Source of the DNA: Gammaproteobacteria bacterium
Lineage (GTDB): Bacteria; Pseudomonadota; Gammaproteobacteria; UWMA-0217
DNA length: 40,879 nt
Direction: 5' to 3'
NCBI GenBank assembly: GCA_026981985.1
Contig: JALSHZ010000130.1
Coordinates: forward strand, 1 to 40,879
The notes below the pieces were generated by a model, which saw nothing but the letters and a program-made list of their open reading frames with translations, was not told the origin of the DNA and did not search any database. Shown here one piece after another: positions 15,272 to 22,967 of this stretch. Position 1 is the first letter of the stretch, and each line of letters opens with the position of its first letter. Position numbers and translations under genes: made by a program.

Positions 15272-16603
15272 ATGCTGCAACTTGCAACATCGCTGCGCGC
15301 CCGCCTGCTCGCCAGCGCTACGGCCATCCTGCTGCTATTCATTGTGCTGACCGGCCTGGCGCTGGATCGCGCCCTGGATGCTTACACGCGACACGCCGAA
15401 TTCGACCGGCTGCAGGGACTCGTCTATAGCCTGCTCGGTGCCGCCGAGATCGATGTCGATGGCACCGTGAGCGTGGCCTTGAGCCGGATTCCCGCGCCAC
15501 GCCTGCAACAGCCGGACTCAGGCTTGTTCATCACTATTTTCAGTACCGACCGAAAGCTGGTATGGCAGTCGCCATCATTGCTCAGCAAGCCTGAAACCCT
15601 AACCTTTCCCGGCATCAATCAATGGCATTTCAGCACCGATAAGGGGTTCTCGCTCGCCTACGGGCTGGAGTGGCTGGTTGGCGAGAATCCGCAGCGAATC
15701 CAACCCTTCACTATTGTCGTGACCGACCTCGCCAGCCCGTTACAGGCCGAAACCGCACGACTCAGTCACCGGCTCTGGGTCTGGCTGGCGGCGATCTGCG
15801 CCTTGCTACTCGCTACGCTATTGGCGCTGATGTACTGGGGGCTGAAGCCACTACAGGCCATTCGCAGCAATCTCGACGATATCCGCAGCGGCAAGGCCAA
15901 ACGCCTTGATGTGACAGTGCCGGACGAGATTCGTCCCCTGACCCAAAGCCTCAACGAGCTGATCGAGCATCTGGAGCGGCAGCAACACCGCTTCCGCGAT
16001 GCCCTGGCCGATCTTGCCCACAGCCTGAAAACGCCGCTGGCCGTGATGCGCAACACCCCGGCGGCCACTGACGACCCACAGCTGCGCCAGCAACTGCAAC
16101 GCATCGACGAGATCATCAGCTACCAGCTCAAGCGCGCTGCCTCGACCGGCAGCGGTGGCCTCACCGCCCCCATTCGCGTCAACCGAGTACTCACCCGCCT
16201 GCAACGCGCCCTGTCGAAGGTATATGCCGGCAAAGGGGTATCATTTTCCAATCACGTTCCCGATTCATATCGGCTGCGCATCAGCGAGGACGACCTGATG
16301 GAGCTGACTGGCAACCTGCTCGACAATGCGGCCAAATACGGGCGCTCGCAAGTGACCATCCTGGCACAGGGTAACGCATTGGTGATCGACGACGACGGCG
16401 ACGGCTTCCCCGCCGACACGGAAGCACTGCTGCGACGTGGTCAGCGTGCCGACCGCCGCCAACCCGGCCAGGGCATCGGCCTGGCCGTGGTCGATGATAT
16501 CGCCCGGGCCTGGGGCTTGAAACTGCTACTGACGAAGAACGAACAGGGTGGGGGGCGTGTAGTCATCATGCCGAATGGCGATGCGGAAGCCTATCCGGAT
16601 TAA
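15272..16603 (+). CDS. PhoQ-like sensor histidine kinase
   Basis: A 443-residue inner-membrane sensor. TM1 spans about 12-30, a periplasmic domain about 31-165, TM2 about 168-190, HAMP about 190-243, and the dimerisation helix carries His250 in DLAHSLKTPLAVM. The ATP-binding domain has the N-box NLLDNAAKYG, G1 DDDGDGFP and G2 GQGIGLAVV. The HSLKTP form of the H-box, rather than HELRTP, is typical of PhoQ-type kinases. The periplasmic part contains no motif that reveals the ligand. Paired with the response regulator two bases upstream. Confidence 0.93.
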   Translation: MLQLATSLRARLLASATAILLLFIVLTGLALDRALDAYTRHAEFDRLQGLVYSLLGAAEIDVDGTVSVALSRIPAPRLQQPDSGLFITIFSTDRKLVWQSPSLLSKPETLTFPGINQWHFSTDKGFSLAYGLEWLVGENPQRIQPFTIVVTDLASPLQAETARLSHRLWVWLAAICALLLATLLALMYWGLKPLQAIRSNLDDIRSGKAKRLDVTVPDEIRPLTQSLNELIEHLERQQHRFRDALADLAHSLKTPLAVMRNTPAATDDPQLRQQLQRIDEIISYQLKRAASTGSGGLTAPIRVNRVLTRLQRALSKVYAGKGVSFSNHVPDSYRLRISEDDLMELTGNLLDNAAKYGRSQVTILAQGNALVIDDDGDGFPADTEALLRRGQRADRRQPGQGIGLAVVDDIARAWGLKLLLTKNEQGGGRVVIMPNGDAEAYPD

Positions 16604-16609
16604 AGTGCG

Positions 16610-16870
16610 TTATGCGGCTGACTCTTGCTCTAGGTCCCAACCAGGAAACACCAGCACCGCCGGATGACAATGCAACGCTCTCGCCAATACCTTCGCCCTC
16701 TCAACACCCAACCGGACCCTATCGTTTTCTATTGCCGAGATAGTAGACTGGGGTATACCAGTCAATCTGGCCAGCTCATTTTGGCTCAGCCCCTGAAATT
16801 CCCTGAGAATCCTTACAGACTCACCAACTGATACTTCAATTGATTTTTTAGCCTTACGATAATCTTTCAT
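16610..16870 (-). CDS. HigA-like XRE-family antitoxin
   Basis: An 86-residue helix-turn-helix protein that should bind and neutralise the toxin encoded just before it and repress the operon. The HTH lies at about residues 22-65 (GLSQNELARLTGIPQSTISAIENDRVRLGVERAKVLARAL), followed by a short C-terminal tail. I chose the ATG at 16870, which has a strong GGAGG seven bases upstream and begins one base after the toxin stop; an upstream in-frame ATG at 16891 lies inside the toxin gene. Toxin-first order is the HigBA arrangement. Codon use is more AT-rich than in the flanking genes, suggesting horizontal acquisition. Confidence 0.88.
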   Translation of the reverse strand: MKDYRKAKKSIEVSVGESVRILREFQGLSQNELARLTGIPQSTISAIENDRVRLGVERAKVLARALHCHPAVLVFPGWDLEQESAA

Positions 16871-16871
16871 G

Positions 16872-17153
16872 TTACTTCCTCCGATAGTCATGGGGCGTAA
16901 CGTTTACCACTTGAACAAGAACTCGATCCTGATCAATCTTGTAGATAACTCGATATTGGAGGTTTAAGCGAGAAGAACGATGACCTTTCCACTCACCACT
17001 TAATGATTCATCTCTTAACCCCTTGATTTTTCTAAGCCCTTGTGGGCCTGAAAGATATACCACATCCTTCCACTTTTCGTACCTTTTCAGGACATCAGAT
17101 GGAATAGATCCTAGCTTACGCACTACCCGCCTATGCTCGTATATCTCCCACAT
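16872..17153 (-). CDS. HigB/RelE-superfamily mRNA interferase toxin
   Basis: A 93-residue basic protein of the RelE/ParE fold. The layout fits HigB-type ribosome-dependent mRNases: an N-terminal helical part, then SLSGEWKGHRSSRLNLQYRVIYKID and a C-terminal VQVVNVTPHDYRRK. The RVIYKI strand and the HDYR ending are family landmarks, with His and Arg/Lys residues suited to RNA cleavage. No ribosome site precedes the ATG at 17153; the promoter -10 is only nine bases upstream, so the mRNA may be almost leaderless. A GTG at 17123 preceded by AGGCGGG is an alternative start but would trim the fold. The HigA-like antitoxin follows one base later. Confidence 0.87.
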   Translation of the reverse strand: MWEIYEHRRVVRKLGSIPSDVLKRYEKWKDVVYLSGPQGLRKIKGLRDESLSGEWKGHRSSRLNLQYRVIYKIDQDRVLVQVVNVTPHDYRRK

Positions 17154-17156
17154 ACC

Positions 17157-17190
17157 ATATGAAGCATATATACCAAAAACGATATGTCAA
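17157..17190 (-). promoter_or_regulatory. HigBA promoter with operator palindrome over the -10
   Basis: On the minus strand a consensus -35 TTGACA (plus 17185-17190) is followed after 16 bases by TATGCT (plus 17163-17168). A perfect palindrome, ATATG-AAG-CATAT on the plus strand (17157-17169), covers the -10. Repressor binding there would block polymerase, which fits autoregulation by the HigA-like protein. The start codon at 17151-17153 lies nine bases from the -10. Confidence 0.65.
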
Positions 17191-17219
17191 TGTTTTCTGG
17201 CACATACAACGCATTCACA

Positions 17220-17930
17220 ATGACGCCAATCGGGATCGTCCATTCCCCGTTCCATGAAAAGTTCGGCATTCCCCGTCAACCGGGGCTGGTGCCCCAGGTC
17301 AAAGGCCACATCGAACTGCTGCCACCCTGCAATCACGCTGACTGTGTGCGGGGGCTGGAAGCGTTTTCGCACATCTGGGTGCTGTTTCTGTTTCACAACA
17401 CGGCAGGGGATGGCTGGCGACCTACCGTGCGCCCACCCCGGCTCGGTGGCCGGAAAAAGGTGGGTGTGTTTGCCAGCCGCTCCAACTTCCGACCCAACCC
17501 GATTGGGCAATCGGTTGTGCGACTCGACGATATCGACCTGTCTGGCGGCAAGGTGATCCTTAACATCTCCGGTCACGATCTGCTCGACCAGACGCCCGTG
17601 CTCGATATCAAGCCATATCTGGGCTACGCCGATTGCATAGCCGATTCACGCGACGGCTATGCCCAGGCGGCACCCGCTTCGCTGGAGGTGATCTTCAGTG
17701 CCGACGCACTGGCTCAATGTCGCGAACTGGAACGCACCGGTAGCGGCGATGTGGTCCAACTTCTGCGCGCACTATTGGTACAGGATCCTCGTCCTGCATT
17801 CCACAAACGCCGATATCCCGACAAAACCTACGGTATGACGTTCGGCGACTTCGACATCAAATTCGAGGTGAGCGGGAACACCCTGTGCGTCACTCGGGTA
17901 ATTACTGAAACCGGCGACGACAAAAGGTAG
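17220..17930 (+). CDS. trmO: tRNA (N6-threonylcarbamoyladenosine37-N6)-methyltransferase TrmO
   Basis: A SAM-dependent enzyme of 236 residues, formerly TsaA/YaeB, that methylates t6A37 in ACY-decoding tRNA-Thr. The start MTPIGIVHSPFHEKFGIPRQPGL is characteristic, as are FSHIWVLFLFH, the R-rich GVFASRSNFRPNPIGQSV segment, HDLLDQTPVLDIKPYLGYAD and the C-terminal YPDKTYGMTFGDFDIKF. The ATG at 17220 matches the family N-terminus; an ATG at 17184 would add 12 unlikely residues inside the promoter region of the divergent toxin gene. No strong ribosome site is seen. Confidence 0.95.
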   Translation: MTPIGIVHSPFHEKFGIPRQPGLVPQVKGHIELLPPCNHADCVRGLEAFSHIWVLFLFHNTAGDGWRPTVRPPRLGGRKKVGVFASRSNFRPNPIGQSVVRLDDIDLSGGKVILNISGHDLLDQTPVLDIKPYLGYADCIADSRDGYAQAAPASLEVIFSADALAQCRELERTGSGDVVQLLRALLVQDPRPAFHKRRYPDKTYGMTFGDFDIKFEVSGNTLCVTRVITETGDDKR

Positions 17931-18090
17931 TTTTTTGGTGATGAAACTCTCCTCGTCACGTCCAAGGAGGAGTAGGATTTGGTTCTCGCCTTCACAATCT
18001 GAAACAATCAGGCACGGGCCACCCAGTGGTTGCCAATGGCTGTTGCAGCATGTGGAGAGGACCCCCATCCAAGCTGACAAAGGTGATGCC

Positions 18091-18462
18091 GTGGCAACAA
18101 GGGAATGCCAGACACTGAAGACCCTGCTGTCGTTACTCTATAAATCAGCGGCGCTGGCAGGCATCGTGACCATTGTTGTCACACTGGATGTTGCCCTTTC
18201 GCTAGCCGTGATTGTCGGTGCCTTTTCGCTATATTACGTCTCAAGAGCCATTGTCGCCCGCCTCTGCCCAACGCATGACCGTGACGAACATCAGGATGTC
18301 GTCCGCTCCCTGCGTCCCTCCCGCCAGCAAATCGAAGCCGCAAGCAATGGCATCAGCCCGACCTACACCAATAACGTGACGCCATTGCGGCGCAACACAA
18401 CCAGCAAACACCGGGCATCAGGCCGCCAGTTGCCAGCTGAGCTGAAGGTCAAGCGCCGGTAG
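18091..18462 (+). CDS. Small membrane protein of unknown function
   Basis: No family recognised. From a GTG at 18091, preceded by AAAGGTGA, the frame gives 123 residues. A hydrophobic stretch of about 45 residues (SLLYKSAALAGIVTIVVTLDVALSLAVIVGAFSLYYV) could form two close membrane helices, followed by a basic, Ser/Thr-rich cytoplasmic-type tail ending KVKRR. The frame is open back to 17935, but the upstream part is Arg/Ser-rich and looks non-coding. The stop TAG is the first codon of the palindromic element at 18460-18513. Existence rests on the coherent hydrophobic segment and the SD, so confidence is moderate. Confidence 0.45.
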   Translation: MATRECQTLKTLLSLLYKSAALAGIVTIVVTLDVALSLAVIVGAFSLYYVSRAIVARLCPTHDRDEHQDVVRSLRPSRQQIEAASNGISPTYTNNVTPLRRNTTSKHRASGRQLPAELKVKRR

Positions 18463-18520
18463 CCCGGATTTCTCAGCCGCCTCGCTACGCGACCCGGTGA
18501 GAATCCCGGGCTAGCTTTTT
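18460..18520 (+). terminator. REP-like palindrome and probable terminator between convergent genes
   Basis: The arms are TAGCCCGGATTTCTCAGCCG (18460-18479) and CGGTGAGAATCCCGGGCTA (18495-18513). They pair over about 18 bases with one or two mismatches around a 15-base loop, and TTTTT follows at 18516-18520 on the plus strand. The element contains the stop codons of both flanking genes: TAG of the plus-strand gene at 18460-18462 and TAG of folA at 18511-18513. The core resembles extragenic palindromes scattered in many proteobacterial genomes (established knowledge, from memory). Confidence 0.7.
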
Positions 18521-19002
18521 CGCCGCAACAGCCCGATGGTAAAGTCGTTGCTGTTGTTTTCGTCCTGCGGGTAAATGCCCAGCATCTCCTCATCCCAGCC
18601 CGACAGATCGAACTCGGGAAACCAGGTATCGGCGTCTTCGACCGACGTATTGACCTGAGTGATGAACAACCGGCCCGCCTGCGGCAGGAACAGCTTATAG
18701 ATCTCCGCCCCACCGATCACCATGACTTCTTCCACATCACCTGCCGCCTCAAGCGCCTGCTCGGGGGAATGCACCACCGTGGCGCCTTCGGCCTGATAGT
18801 CTTGCGCATGTGTGAGCACGATATTTTCCCGCCCGGGCAGCGCACGCCCCAGCGATTCCCAGGTTTTGCGCCCCATGATGATGGGCTTGCCCATTGTCAC
18901 GTTCTTGAAGAATTCCATGTCCAGTGACAAACGCCACGGAACCTCTCCATTGCGGCCAATGGCGCGATTGCGATCCATGGCGACGATCAGCGAAATGACC
19001 AT
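18511..19002 (-). CDS. folA: Dihydrofolate reductase
   Basis: A 163-residue NADPH-dependent enzyme that reduces dihydrofolate to tetrahydrofolate, replacing cofactor oxidised by ThyA. The N-terminus ISLIVAMDRNRAIGRNGEVPWRLSLDMEFFK carries the Met20-loop region and the catalytic Asp of the LDMEFF helix. MGRKTWESLGRALPGRENIVLT, VMVIGGAEIYKLFLP and the final FTIGLLRRK are family-typical. The start at 19002 follows AGAGG. It lies 15 bases downstream of thyA in the lgt-thyA-folA cluster. The stop codon is part of the palindromic element at 18460-18513. Confidence 0.97.
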   Translation of the reverse strand: MVISLIVAMDRNRAIGRNGEVPWRLSLDMEFFKNVTMGKPIIMGRKTWESLGRALPGRENIVLTHAQDYQAEGATVVHSPEQALEAAGDVEEVMVIGGAEIYKLFLPQAGRLFITQVNTSVEDADTWFPEFDLSGWDEEMLGIYPQDENNSNDFTIGLLRRKS

Positions 19003-19017
19003 GCAGATTACCTCTGT

Positions 19018-19812
19018 TCAGACGGCGACGGGCGCCTTGATGTGCGGATGTGATTCATAACCTTCGAGCGTGAAATCCTCATAGCGGAACGCGAACAGGT
19101 CGCTGACCTCGGGATTGAGCTTCATCCGTGGCAGCGGCAACGGCTCGCGGCTGAGTTGCAGGTCTGCCTGCTCCAGGTGGTTCAGGTAGAGGTGCGCATC
19201 CCCCAGCGTATGGATGAACTCGCCGGCTTCGAGCCCGGTCACCTGCGCCATCATCAGCGTCAGCAGTGCATACGAGGCGATATTGAAGGGCACGCCCAGA
19301 AAGATATCGGCACTGCGCTGATATAGCTGGCAGCTCAATTTCCCATCCGCCACATAGAACTGGAAAAACGCATGGCAGGGCGGCAGGGCCATATTGTCGA
19401 GTTCACCGACATTCCACGCCGAGACGATGATCCGGCGCGAATCCGGCGTCTTGCGCAACTGCTCCAGCACCTGCGAGATCTGGTCGATATGACCACCATC
19501 GGGGGTCGGCCAGGAACGCCACTGCGCGCCATAGACCGGCCCCAGATCGCCATTGTCATCAGCCCATTCGTCCCAGATCGACACGCCGTTGTCGCGCAGA
19601 TAGGCGATATTGGTATCACCACGCAGAAACCACAACAGCTCGTGAATAATGGAGCGCAGATGCAGTTTTTTTGTGGTGATAGCAGGAAAACCCTCGGCGA
19701 GGTCGAAACGCATCTGGTAACCGAAAACCGACTTCGTGCCGGTGCCGGTACGGTCCGTTTTCTCCACACCGTGATCGCGCACATGGCGCATCAGGTCGAG
19801 ATACTGCTTCAT
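19018..19812 (-). CDS. thyA: Thymidylate synthase
   Basis: A 264-residue cytosolic enzyme that methylates dUMP to dTMP using methylenetetrahydrofolate. The active-site Cys is in [14 protein letters not shown]; the dUMP-binding Arg residues lie in [16 protein letters not shown] and [22 protein letters not shown], and the C-terminus ends in the expected IKAPVAV. The start at 19812 ([11 protein letters not shown]) matches the family and overlaps the lgt stop by four bases; eight extra upstream codons are unlikely. The 264-residue length equals that of E. coli ThyA. The neighbouring DHFR regenerates the cofactor. Confidence 0.98.
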   Translation of the reverse strand: MKQYLDLMRHVRDHGVEKTDRTGTGTKSVFGYQMRFDLAEGFPAITTKKLHLRSIIHELLWFLRGDTNIAYLRDNGVSIWDEWADDNGDLGPVYGAQWRSWPTPDGGHIDQISQVLEQLRKTPDSRRIIVSAWNVGELDNMALPPCHAFFQFYVADGKLSCQLYQRSADIFLGVPFNIASYALLTLMMAQVTGLEAGEFIHTLGDAHLYLNHLEQADLQLSREPLPLPRMKLNPEVSDLFAFRYEDFTLEGYESHPHIKAPVAV

Positions 19813-20594
19813 GCCTGCTGTCTCCTGGACGCCCAAAAATACAAACCAAGCCCCGCCGCAATCATCGGCAGCGACAGCAACTGCCCCTGCGTCATCCAGT
19901 CGAAGGCAACGAAACCGAGTTGCGGATCGGGCTGACGAAAGAATTCGGCGACGAATCGGAACACCCCATAACCGAGCAGGAACAGACCCGATACACTACC
20001 CCGAGGCCGTGGCTTCAACGCAAAAACCCACAGAATCACGAACAGCAACAAGCCTTCCAGCGCCGCCTGATAGAGCTGCGAAGGATGCCTCGCGAGCTGA
20101 TCGACGTGGGGAAACACCATGGCCCAGGGCACATCGGTCGGACGCCCCCAAAGCTCGCCATTGATGAAATTGCCAATCCGCCCCGCCAACAAACCCAGCG
20201 GTGCCATGGGCGCTACGAAATCTGCCATTTCCAGAAAACTGGTGTTCAGCTTGCGCGCATACAGGAATACCGCGACCGCGACGCCCAGCAGGCCGCCATG
20301 AAAACTCATGCCGCCTTCCCAGATGCGAAACAGATACAGTGGATCGCGCAGCAGATCATCGAATGCGTAGAAAAAGACATACCCCAGACGGCCACCAATC
20401 ACTACCCCCATCGCGCCATAGAACAGCAGATCAGACACTTCATCCGGCTTGATGACAAAATCGCTGCGCCGCGCCCGCAACCTGCCGAGCGCCCAGAATG
20501 AGGCAAAGCCCACCAGATACATCAAACCGTACCAGTGAATCTTCAGTGGACCCAGCTGCAATGCAATCGGGTCGATTTGGGGAAAGGTCAGCAT
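19809..20594 (-). CDS. lgt: Prolipoprotein diacylglyceryl transferase
   Basis: A 261-residue inner-membrane enzyme that transfers diacylglycerol from phosphatidylglycerol to the lipobox Cys of prolipoproteins. It has about seven membrane helices. The motif [12 protein letters not shown] includes the essential His-Gly region, and [25 protein letters not shown] is the Lgt signature, with the essential Arg near its start. The C-terminal helix and the preceding [11 protein letters not shown] segment are conserved. The start at 20594 has only a weak SD. It heads the lgt-thyA-folA minus-strand cluster, with a structured repeat just upstream. Confidence 0.97.
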   Translation of the reverse strand: MLTFPQIDPIALQLGPLKIHWYGLMYLVGFASFWALGRLRARRSDFVIKPDEVSDLLFYGAMGVVIGGRLGYVFFYAFDDLLRDPLYLFRIWEGGMSFHGGLLGVAVAVFLYARKLNTSFLEMADFVAPMAPLGLLAGRIGNFINGELWGRPTDVPWAMVFPHVDQLARHPSQLYQAALEGLLLFVILWVFALKPRPRGSVSGLFLLGYGVFRFVAEFFRQPDPQLGFVAFDWMTQGQLLSLPMIAAGLGLYFWASRRQQA

Positions 20595-20634
20595 GGTGCG
20601 TCAGCTTGTTGGTGAATTTGAGGGACCGGCATTC

Positions 20635-20755
20635 GTAACTGCTCAGCTCACCACTGAAACACGCCATCTCTGCGTTGGGAAATGGTCATTTACACTCGTA
20701 AACTCACATTTCCCGCCTTGATCTGACGCGTTTCAGCGGCAATCTGAGCGGTTAC
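20635..20755. repeat. 121-bp structured palindromic repeat, copy 1
   Basis: The ends are GTAACTGCTCAG (20635-20646) and CTGAGCGGTTAC (20744-20755), which pair as a 12-bp terminal inverted repeat with one G-T wobble. Inside are CTGAAAC (20654-20660) with GTTTCAG (20730-20736), GGGAAATG (20677-20684) with CATTTCCC (20707-20714), and a central hairpin TTTAC-ACTC-GTAAA (20689-20702). A second copy of equal length lies at 39936-40056. It sits about 70 bases beyond the rlmI stop and 40 bases before the lgt start, so it would be transcribed between these minus-strand genes. No transposase lies near. Confidence 0.85.
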
Positions 20756-20823
20756 GGTTCTATTTTTCTACCTACGGAATAGTTACCGGCATTCTAACCC
20801 GAATTTCTCACTGGGTCGGCGAG

Positions 20824-22026
20824 TCAGCGGGTAATACGACAGACCACGGCCTTCAAATACGCTGTCTCTGGAATGGCCGGATGAATGGGGTGGTCGGCGG
20901 CCTGCCCGCCCTGCCACAGAATTTGCAACTCTCGCCCGCCGATGTGCCGAACAGCGCGGTTGAGCGCCTGGATCAGATCTGCCCTGCTCAGGTGATGTGA
21001 ACAACTACAACTGATCAGAATACCGTCGCGGTTCAGCAGGCGCATCGCCAGGCCATTGATGCGCTGATAGGCGTCGAGCCCTTTGCGAAAATCCTTCTTG
21101 CGCTTGATGAAGGCCGGCGGATCGACCACGACGACATCAAAGCTCTCATCCGCGTGCTTCAGCGATTTCAGTGCGGAGAATGCTTCTTCGCGCAATACGC
21201 CAAGCTGCGTCTCCATGCCGTTGAGCGCCGCATTGCGCTCGACATACTCGATGGCCAGCGGCGACTCATCGATACACAGCGCCGACTCGGCCCCATGGCG
21301 CAATGCCTGAATCCCCCAGCCGCCGACGTAGCTGAACACATCCAGCACGCGCGCGCCCTGCACCCAGCGAGAAAGGTCGCGACGGTTATCCTGCTGGTCG
21401 AAGAACCAGCCGGTTTTTTGCCCGCCCGCGAGCGGCGCGACAAAACGCGTGCCATGCTCGATCAGCTCGACCGTCTCCGGCAGCTCGCCCAATGCCACCT
21501 CGACATAGCGGTCCAGCCCTTCGAGGTCGCGGATTGCATTGTCGTTACGCATGACGATGACCCGTGGCGCCAGCACTTTCACCAGCGCATCGACAATCTC
21601 CTGGCGCTGCCGCTCCATGCCGGCCGTCGCGATCTGCACCACCAGCACATCATCGAAGCGATCGACCACCAGACCCGGCAGGCCATCACTCTCGCCAAAT
21701 ACCAGGCGGTAATACGGCGCTGGGAATACCCGCTCTCGCATCGCCAGCGCCACCTTGAGGCGATGCACGATCAGCGATCCGTTGAATGGATAATGGCGGT
21801 CGCGGCTGACCAATCGCGCCGAAATCAGCGAATGGGGATTGACGTAGCCGGTGCCCAGCGGTTTGCCGCGAGCGTCCTGAATCTCCACGACCTCACCCGG
21901 TTCGAAGGATTTCAGCGGGGTATTGGTGGTATCGACCTCGTTGCTGAAAACCCAGCAGTGTCCCTGGCGGATGCGGCGGTCTTCGCCGCGTTTCAGTTTG
22001 AGTACGGGCAGCGCGGAAGAGCTCAT
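20824..22026 (-). CDS. rlmI: 23S rRNA m5C1962-type methyltransferase RlmI
   Basis: A 400-residue SAM-dependent methyltransferase. An N-terminal PUA domain (about 1-75, LKLKRGEDRRIRQGHCWVFSNEV) is followed by a linker domain and a Rossmann domain. Landmarks are TGWFFDQQDNR, motif I VLDVFSYVGGWGIQAL, VVVDPPAFIKRKKDF and the Cys-rich LISCSCSHHL that supplies the catalytic cysteine. In E. coli RlmI makes m5C1962 in 23S rRNA; equivalent activity is expected from the full-length similarity. The start overlaps the stop of the acyltransferase gene (ATGA), so the two are probably coupled. Confidence 0.93.
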   Translation of the reverse strand: MSSSALPVLKLKRGEDRRIRQGHCWVFSNEVDTTNTPLKSFEPGEVVEIQDARGKPLGTGYVNPHSLISARLVSRDRHYPFNGSLIVHRLKVALAMRERVFPAPYYRLVFGESDGLPGLVVDRFDDVLVVQIATAGMERQRQEIVDALVKVLAPRVIVMRNDNAIRDLEGLDRYVEVALGELPETVELIEHGTRFVAPLAGGQKTGWFFDQQDNRRDLSRWVQGARVLDVFSYVGGWGIQALRHGAESALCIDESPLAIEYVERNAALNGMETQLGVLREEAFSALKSLKHADESFDVVVVDPPAFIKRKKDFRKGLDAYQRINGLAMRLLNRDGILISCSCSHHLSRADLIQALNRAVRHIGGRELQILWQGGQAADHPIHPAIPETAYLKAVVCRITR

Positions 22027-22967
22027 TGGATATCCTTGTTGTAGATGTTGGCGGCGTCGGGCTGAGACAGAAAGCGCTTGTAGTTCCAGTTGTACTGGTC
22101 GATCCGGCTACGGATCAAGGTTTCGATCGCAGCGTTCATCGCAGCGCAGGCAGTGGCGGCATCGTCACTGTAGATCTCGTTGTCGGCGCGACGCTGATGC
22201 AGACGATAGCGCCCGCCGGGCAAACGCTCGGCAAAGACGAACAATACCGGTGTACGCCTTTTGCGCACCAGCCGCGGCAGCAGAAACATGGTGTAGGCCA
22301 GGCGACCAAAGAAAGGCGCGTAAATGCCATTGCCATCGTCCGGCTCCTGATCCGGCAGTATGCCGACGCATTCCCCCTTCGCCAACGCTTTGCTCAATAT
22401 TCTGACACCGCTGGCATCGGTCGGCGCCAGCGAAAAACCGGCATTCTCGCGCTGCATGCGAATGTATCTGCCGACCGCCGGATACTTTGGCGGCCGGAAC
22501 ATGTTCGTCATCCGCGCTGCTGTTGCGATGACGCTGCCTGCGTATTCCCAACTACCGAGGTGCGGCGACGCGATGACCAGCCCCCTGCCCTCACGGTAAA
22601 CCTGCAGAATCGCTTCAAGCGCGTCGGGGTTGTCGAGACGCGCCAGCAACTCGCGCGGCGACATGCGCCAGATACGCGGCGCCTCGAACAATGCCTCGGC
22701 CATGGATGCCAATGCGGCACGTGCCTGGTCGCGATGCCAGTTTGCATCCCGGTCGGGAAAACAGAACGCCAGATTCCTCAGTGCCACTGTTTTCTCCCGT
22801 CCACCGAGCCGCCAGAACAGCGCTCCAACCCTGCGCCCTAACCAGAGGTTGAACCGCAGCGGCAGCCGAGCAAGCAGTCGCAACAGCCACACGACCAACG
22901 GATCCAGCCAGCGTCCACTCTGTGACCGAGAGGAATTGGAAGAGCTGCCCTCGTCCACCGTCAACAC
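22023..22967 (-). CDS. LpxL/HtrB-family lipid A acyltransferase
   Basis: A 314-residue membrane-associated acyltransferase. An N-terminal hydrophobic helix (LVVWLLRLLARLPLRFNLWLGRRVG) precedes the HLGSWE catalytic motif (HxxxxE, near residue 150), GILPDQEPDDGNGIYAPFFG and the C-terminal Pro-Glu-Gln-Tyr-like region INQYNWNYKRF. Such enzymes add a secondary lauroyl or myristoyl chain to Kdo2-lipid IVA at the inner leaflet. Which position and chain it uses cannot be told. It overlaps ttcA by seven bases upstream and rlmI by four downstream. The start is a GTG at 22967, with GTG 22958 an alternative. The first 20 residues are Ser-rich and poorly conserved. Confidence 0.88.
   Translation of the reverse strand: MLTVDEGSSSNSSRSQSGRWLDPLVVWLLRLLARLPLRFNLWLGRRVGALFWRLGGREKTVALRNLAFCFPDRDANWHRDQARAALASMAEALFEAPRIWRMSPRELLARLDNPDALEAILQVYREGRGLVIASPHLGSWEYAGSVIATAARMTNMFRPPKYPAVGRYIRMQRENAGFSLAPTDASGVRILSKALAKGECVGILPDQEPDDGNGIYAPFFGRLAYTMFLLPRLVRKRRTPVLFVFAERLPGGRYRLHQRRADNEIYSDDAATACAAMNAAIETLIRSRIDQYNWNYKRFLSQPDAANIYNKDIQ

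Noticed and set aside
17935-18090. N-terminal extension of the small membrane protein gene
   Set aside because: The Arg/Ser-rich translation has no ribosome site and the hydrophobic core with GTG and AAAGGTGA at 18091 is the better start.
20635-20755. IS66-like transposon remnant (ends begin GTAA)
   Set aside because: Ends resemble GTAA-type terminal repeats, but there is no transposase trace, no target duplication, and the inner stems are paired throughout, which fits a structured repeat better.
21154-22044. Plus-strand frame of 296 codons opposite rlmI
   Set aside because: Antisense to a clear RlmI gene; no domain or ribosome site.
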